Assembly (NCBI GenBank): GCA_017303715.1
Contig: JAFLBZ010000004.1
Span: 130,887-194,886, forward strand
Reading direction: 5' to 3'
Length of the DNA stretch: 64,000 nucleotides
From: Rhodothermia bacterium
Lineage (GTDB): Bacteria > Bacteroidota > Rhodothermia > Rhodothermales > UBA2364
Positions 61,487 through 64,000 of the stretch are shown here, piece by piece. The first letter of the stretch is position 1. Each line of letters begins with the position of its first letter. A program made the position numbers and the translations under genes. Under the pieces are notes generated by a model. It was given only the letters and a program-made list of their open reading frames with translations. It was not told the DNA's origin and ran no database searches.

Positions 61487-63466
61487 ATGATGCTCCAAAA
61501 AAAATCTACCCTTTCATTCCTTGTTTTGTCCTTAGTCATCGCGGGCTGTTCCGCTACTAAAACCACAACCTCAAATCAAGGCCCGGTAGTTGCTACCTAT
61601 GGAAAGTCTAAGGTTACATTCGACGAATTGATTACTCAACTAAAGAAAACTTCAAATCCAGATACTACATCACAATTAGGTTTTCAAGATTTTCTGCGGC
61701 GATATGTGCATTTTCGCCTTAAGGTTGCCGAGGCCGAACGGCTTGGTTTAGACAAAGATTCGGCACAAGTTGCCGAACTTTTGGCGTATCAAGCACAATT
61801 AGGACGCCCCTACCTCATTGAAAACGAGGTTATCCGGCCGCTAGCAAAAACCCTCTTCGAACGCCAAAAAGAAGTTATTAAGGTTCAACACATTTTAATC
61901 CGCGTAAATGGTCGGGATACACTGGTTGCCTACAATAAAATAAAGGCTGTACGCGACTCTTTGCTCAATGGCGCTGATTTTGGCGCATTAGCCGTTCGTC
62001 ACTCCGAAGACCCCAGTGTAAAAAACAACAAAGGCGTTTTACCGCCCATCGTTGCTGGCCGTTTCGTAGAAGCCTTTGAAAACATCGCTTGGAATACGCC
62101 CGTCGGCAAGGTTTCCAACATTTCCCGTAGTCCCGAATGGGGATACCACCTTTTGCAAGTTTTGGAACGTAAACCTGCCCCGCCAGCCGTCCGTACTTCG
62201 CAACTTTTCATCCGTCCACAAGGCAATACAAAGGCAGATTCGCTTGCCGCGCTCGAAAAAATGAACAGCCTCATCGCCAGAATCAAGTCCGGTGAGTCGT
62301 TTGGTGCAATTACTCGCCAATACTCGGATGACCCCTACCTCAAAGAAAATGATGGCGATATTGGCTTTCGAGAAACGGGGGAATTAATTGAGCCGTTAAA
62401 TACCAAAATTTTTGAATTAAAAAACATTGGTGACCTCTCTCAGCCCTTAAAGACCCAGTTTGGCTATCATGTTTTCCTCCTGACGGGCAGAAAAGAAACA
62501 GCTTCTTTTGAAGATCAGTATCAACAATTAAAGGAGTTTTTGGCAGATAAGCCCATTCTTCAGCGCCACCAAAAAGCCTATGCTCACCGTTTACGCAAGA
62601 CCATGAAGGTGGATTTTGACGTTCGTGCATTCCAAAACATGGTTCACTCTGTTCATCAAGATTCGTTGTTCTCGAATTTCTTGCCAGCAACTCCTCTACG
62701 CAACCAATTTGAAAACAAGTACTTAGCAACGATTGATAGTGACTATATCATACGTGTCTCGGACTTTATGGATGTCGCCATGCGAGAGCGACCAACGCTT
62801 GGGACTTATCCACAGGAAGAGGCTCTGCGGATTGCAAACGAAGTGATTGACGACAAGGCCGTAGATGCGTACATACGCAAAATGAACCTCGTAGATCAAC
62901 GATTTGATGCCTTGCTCCGCGAATATCGTGATGGCATATTACTGTTCAAAATCTCTGAAGACTCCCTTTGGAATCCCGCTTCTAAGGATACCTTGGCCCT
63001 AAAACGGTTTTTTGAAGCCCATAATGAGCAGTACAAATTTGGCGAACGGTTGCGTTTGCACACGTTCCAAACCGCCAATGACTCGCTCTTAAACCTCATT
63101 TCTACCCGTCTTAAATTGGGTGCTAATGCAAACGACATTGCCGAGTCTTTAAAAGCAGACCGCTCTGTTCGTCACGAACTAATGCTCTTAGCAGACTCCA
63201 CCAATACCATCTATGATCGTGGTTTTGCAATGAAAAAAGGGGAATACACCGAACCTTTACCATACCTTCGCACCAAAGTTATCCTCATATCGGATGGGAT
63301 GGAGCCTTCCAGATCAAAAACATTTGATGAGGCGCGTGCAGAAGTGACCAATGAGTACCAACGGCTGTTGGAAGAGCGTTGGATGAACCGTCTTTATTCC
63401 CGCTACAAAGTCCGTTTCTATCCCGAAAAATTAGACGAAGCTTTGGCAGCAAAAAAGCAGAAATAG
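61487..63466 (+). CDS. SurA/PrsA-like peptidyl-prolyl isomerase lipoprotein
   Basis: 659 aa from the Met at 61487 (an adjacent Met at 61490). Signal peptide with lipobox VIAGCS predicts lipid attachment. The N-terminal SurA_N-like chaperone segment (VATYGKSKVTFDELITQLKK) is followed by two parvulin domains: IKVQHILIRVNGRDTLVAYN ... ADFGALAVRHSEDPS, and RTSQLFIRPQ ... GESFGAITRQYSDDPY. A long C-terminal helical region follows. Such proteins fold outer-membrane proteins in the periplasm. The next gene, four bases on, is another lipoprotein of the same type, so together they form an operon for envelope protein folding. Confidence 0.9.
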   Translation: MMLQKKSTLSFLVLSLVIAGCSATKTTTSNQGPVVATYGKSKVTFDELITQLKKTSNPDTTSQLGFQDFLRRYVHFRLKVAEAERLGLDKDSAQVAELLAYQAQLGRPYLIENEVIRPLAKTLFERQKEVIKVQHILIRVNGRDTLVAYNKIKAVRDSLLNGADFGALAVRHSEDPSVKNNKGVLPPIVAGRFVEAFENIAWNTPVGKVSNISRSPEWGYHLLQVLERKPAPPAVRTSQLFIRPQGNTKADSLAALEKMNSLIARIKSGESFGAITRQYSDDPYLKENDGDIGFRETGELIEPLNTKIFELKNIGDLSQPLKTQFGYHVFLLTGRKETASFEDQYQQLKEFLADKPILQRHQKAYAHRLRKTMKVDFDVRAFQNMVHSVHQDSLFSNFLPATPLRNQFENKYLATIDSDYIIRVSDFMDVAMRERPTLGTYPQEEALRIANEVIDDKAVDAYIRKMNLVDQRFDALLREYRDGILLFKISEDSLWNPASKDTLALKRFFEAHNEQYKFGERLRLHTFQTANDSLLNLISTRLKLGANANDIAESLKADRSVRHELMLLADSTNTIYDRGFAMKKGEYTEPLPYLRTKVILISDGMEPSRSKTFDEARAEVTNEYQRLLEERWMNRLYSRYKVRFYPEKLDEALAAKKQK

Positions 63467-63470
63467 CACC

Positions 63471-64000
63471 ATGAAACTAATATCGGGAAGTGTACTTGTG
63501 GCCATTCTGGTATTTAGCTTCATTTTCTGGGGCTGTGCTGGAGACGATCAAGAGGATTTTGTAGCACGTGTTGGCGATCGTTATCTCAGCCAATCTGCGC
63601 TTCAGGAGGCGATATCTACCCTTCCCAAAGGAATGGACGGTGAAGAGGCTAAAAAACAAGTAATCGAAAATTGGATTTCAAGTGCGCTATTGGCACAAGA
63701 AGCCCAAAACAAGAATTTAGCCGAAGATCCTGCTGTAAAAACACAGATAGAGGAAAGCACGCGCTCCGTTTTGATCGGGGCATTGCTTGATAAAGTCAAT
63801 GCCGAGACTTTACCGGAGCCGACTGCAACAGAAATTGCCACGTATTTTCAACAACATATGGCCAATTTGCCTCTTCGTGAAGACTATGTTCGAATTTGGT
63901 ACATCCGTTCACAAGATCAAAACAAAGCCATTACTGCCCGAAACGAAATGCTCAGCGCCTTGAAAAGTGATGGCAAAAGTGCCGAGAAATTATGGAGCAA
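63471..64000 (+). CDS. SurA-like chaperone lipoprotein, truncated at the right edge
   Basis: Starts MKLISGSVLVAILVFSFIFW with lipobox FWGC, four bases after the previous stop. The mature N-terminal segment FVARVGDRYLSQSALQEAIS and the helices that follow (KKQVIENWISSALLAQEAQN) are SurA_N-like, with no parvulin domain yet visible because the window ends. About 176 codons are visible. Operon partner of the preceding two-parvulin isomerase. Confidence 0.82.
   Translation, partial: MKLISGSVLVAILVFSFIFWGCAGDDQEDFVARVGDRYLSQSALQEAISTLPKGMDGEEAKKQVIENWISSALLAQEAQNKNLAEDPAVKTQIEESTRSVLIGALLDKVNAETLPEPTATEIATYFQQHMANLPLREDYVRIWYIRSQDQNKAITARNEMLSALKSDGKSAEKLWS

Overview
The window reads as chromosome from a Bacteroidota/Rhodothermota-type bacterium. 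The signs are a type IX secretion C-terminal sorting domain, a LytTR regulator paired with a hybrid histidine kinase, a bacillithiol synthesis gene (bshA), the single-chain archaeal/eukaryotic-like glycyl-tRNA synthetase, lipoprotein and TPR-rich envelope genes, and a few TAnnTTTG promoter-like boxes. Base composition is moderate over most of the window and clearly AT-rich at about 21.4-24.2 kb. Species level cannot be read from the sequence.

Layout. 0-6.3 kb (minus strand): gpsA (cut by the left edge), purM, a tiny T9SS-sorted protein, a cupin, and a two-component pair (907-aa hybrid kinase plus LytTR regulator). 6.7-10.2 kb: an ATP-grasp / PHP-phosphoesterase / membrane glycosyltransferase operon of unknown product. 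10.4-20.1 kb: a sialidase-like lipoprotein, then an envelope cluster (TPR protein, outer-membrane barrel, SPOR protein, ExbB, ExbD). 20.2-21.3 kb: a small lipoprotein, a gene-poor stretch and a decayed tyrosine recombinase.

21.4-32.8 kb is an accessory defence island. It holds the DarT/DarG DNA ADP-ribosylation toxin-antitoxin pair, a ketopantoate-reductase-like gene, and a type I restriction-modification operon. That operon is unusual in three ways. A HepT-like HEPN gene is embedded in it, with a MNT nucleotidyltransferase domain fused to the front of HsdS. A RhuM-Fic protein lies between hsdS and hsdR. HsdR carries an in-frame inserted DUF559 nuclease domain flanked by inverted repeats. Integron attC-like sites appear to delimit darTG, the panE-like gene and possibly the restriction operon as successive cassettes.

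32.8-64 kb returns to mostly housekeeping genes: alpha/beta hydrolase plus ATP-grasp, DinB, purE, ftsK, comB-like, gcvT, a pair of secreted amidohydrolases (the second has lost its metal ligands), nadC, a haem A/ABC/DUF420 cytochrome-oxidase maturation cluster, glmM-like, pfkA, bshA, glyQS and tRNA-Ala(GGC). Directly after the tRNA is a two-gene module (zinc-ribbon membrane protein plus short FtsK-like ATPase) that I cannot assign. A DASS transporter and two SurA-like peptidyl-prolyl isomerase lipoproteins close the window, the last cut by the right edge.

All assignments come from reading motifs in translations; no database search was run.
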